A DNA stretch of 64,000 nucleotides, taken from Paenibacillus glycanilyticus. Lineage in GTDB: Bacteria; Bacillota; Bacilli; Paenibacillales; Paenibacillaceae. This document shows, one piece after another, positions 63,490 through 64,000 of the stretch; the stretch's first letter is position 1; each line of letters starts with the position of its first letter. Both the position numbers and the translations under genes were made by a program. Under the pieces are notes generated by a model that saw nothing but the letters and a program-made list of their open reading frames with translations, ran no database searches and was not told the origin of the DNA. The stretch lies in contig NZ_BSSQ01000003.1 of NCBI RefSeq assembly GCF_030161375.1, forward strand, positions 1 to 64,000, written 5' to 3'.

Positions 63490-64000
63490 ATGACAACTAA
63501 TCTTAAGGAAATTCATGAGAATCGGGTTATTAAGCTGGAAGGCGCTTATAATATGCGTGACCTTGGCGGATACGAAACGAAGGACGGCCGCGCGACAAAG
63601 TGGGGACGCTTCTACCGGGCGGATGGCCTTCACCGCCTTACGGATTCGGATCAGCGTCAAGTATTAGAGCGGAACGTTCGTTTGATTGTGGACCTGCGCC
63701 ATTCGCAGGAACTCGAAAAGGATCCGAATGTGTTCGCTACTTCCGAGAAAGTCTCCTACCGCCATGTTAGTCTAATCAACCCCGCGACGCCTACTGTGAT
63801 GCAGGTTCAAAGCTTGGGCGAGCTTTACGTCGATATGCTGGACAAGTCTCAGATTGAGCTTTGCGAAGTATTTGAACATCTCTCGCAGGAATCGGAAGAA
63901 GCGTCGTTGTACCATTGCACGGCCGGCAAAGACCGGACCGGCGTTATTTCCGCCCTGCTGCTCGACAACGTTCAAGTTCCGCATGAAACGATCATTAACG
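63490..64000 (+). CDS. Tyrosine-protein phosphatase (partial, runs off window)
   Basis: 170 residues are visible from the ATG at 63490 (MTTNLKEIHENRVIKLEGAYNMRDLGGYETKDG), after ACGGAGG; the 3' end lies outside the window. The segment NMRDLGGYET, the aspartate region IVDLRHSQELEKDP and the P-loop HCTAGKDRTG (Cys-x5-Arg) identify the dual-specificity/tyrosine phosphatase family (Y_phosphatase3, as in LipA-type enzymes). These act on phosphotyrosine or phosphoinositides. It forms an operon with the phosphodiesterase 26 bp upstream. Homologous proteins are about 250 residues, so roughly two thirds is present. Confidence 0.9.
   Translation, partial: MTTNLKEIHENRVIKLEGAYNMRDLGGYETKDGRATKWGRFYRADGLHRLTDSDQRQVLERNVRLIVDLRHSQELEKDPNVFATSEKVSYRHVSLINPATPTVMQVQSLGELYVDMLDKSQIELCEVFEHLSQESEEASLYHCTAGKDRTGVISALLLDNVQVPHETIIN

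Overview
The window looks like chromosomal DNA of a spore-forming, plant- or soil-associated Paenibacillus-type Firmicute. The signs are two collagen-like exosporium proteins, an S-layer-homology (SLH) anchored protein, LplB/LplC-type sugar permeases, paired YesM/YesN-like two-component systems next to ABC importers, strong GGAGG ribosome sites and frequent TTG/GTG starts. The taxon is inferred from gene content; no rRNA, tRNA, CRISPR array, prophage or replication origin is visible.

Layout: 1-1424 is a decayed IS1182-type element. 1433-3016 carries a GIY-YIG-like protein and a short collagen-like spore-surface protein. 3128-6259 is an Rrf2-controlled four-gene operon with two matching operators. 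6284-6852 is IS and repeat debris. 6853-14960 is a sensor kinase / response regulator / sugar ABC importer / FAD-enzyme operon. 15248-31000 is a second, larger glycan module: sensor kinase, regulator, LplB-LplC-lipoprotein importer, GH95, GH3, GH31 alpha-xylosidase and an AraC regulator. Two good CcpA (cre) sites sit in this part. None of the glycosidases has a signal peptide, so import of oligosaccharides followed by cytoplasmic hydrolysis is the likely scheme. The GH95+GH3+GH31 set would fit fucosylated xyloglucan fragments.

32092-38744 holds small unknown genes, a remnant of a squalene-cyclase-like repeat protein, an alpha/beta-hydrolase that has lost two catalytic residues opposite an XRE regulator, an EamA exporter, a CidA/LrgB pair with divergent LysR regulator, and a Pro/Gly/Trp-rich low-complexity protein. 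38920-41762 is a MarR / ABC exporter / DUF1697 operon. 41863-43548 is a phytanoyl-CoA-dioxygenase-like gene divergent from an AraC regulator. 43534-47409 pairs a GT2 glycosyltransferase with a large BclB-like collagen protein. 47467-55874 contains GH43, a quinone-oxidoreductase/MarR pair, a SWIM-SNF2 helicase, an MBL hydrolase, an alpha/beta hydrolase and a GntR regulator.

55894-64000 starts with a third IS tail. It is followed by a 1403-residue SLH-anchored metallophosphoesterase, a YcgR/YcgQ-like membrane pair, and a cyclic-nucleotide-phosphodiesterase-like metallophosphoesterase with a tyrosine phosphatase that runs off the end. Those last two lie behind 11-bp-periodic direct repeats resembling a PhoP box.

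The most interesting unexplained signals are: a hairpin covarying between three IS tails with the transposase stop codon in its loop; a dispersed double-hairpin repeat (two copies); paired TGTGC-N8-GCACA operators; the alpha/beta-hydrolase pseudoenzyme; and the phased repeats upstream of the phosphodiesterase.
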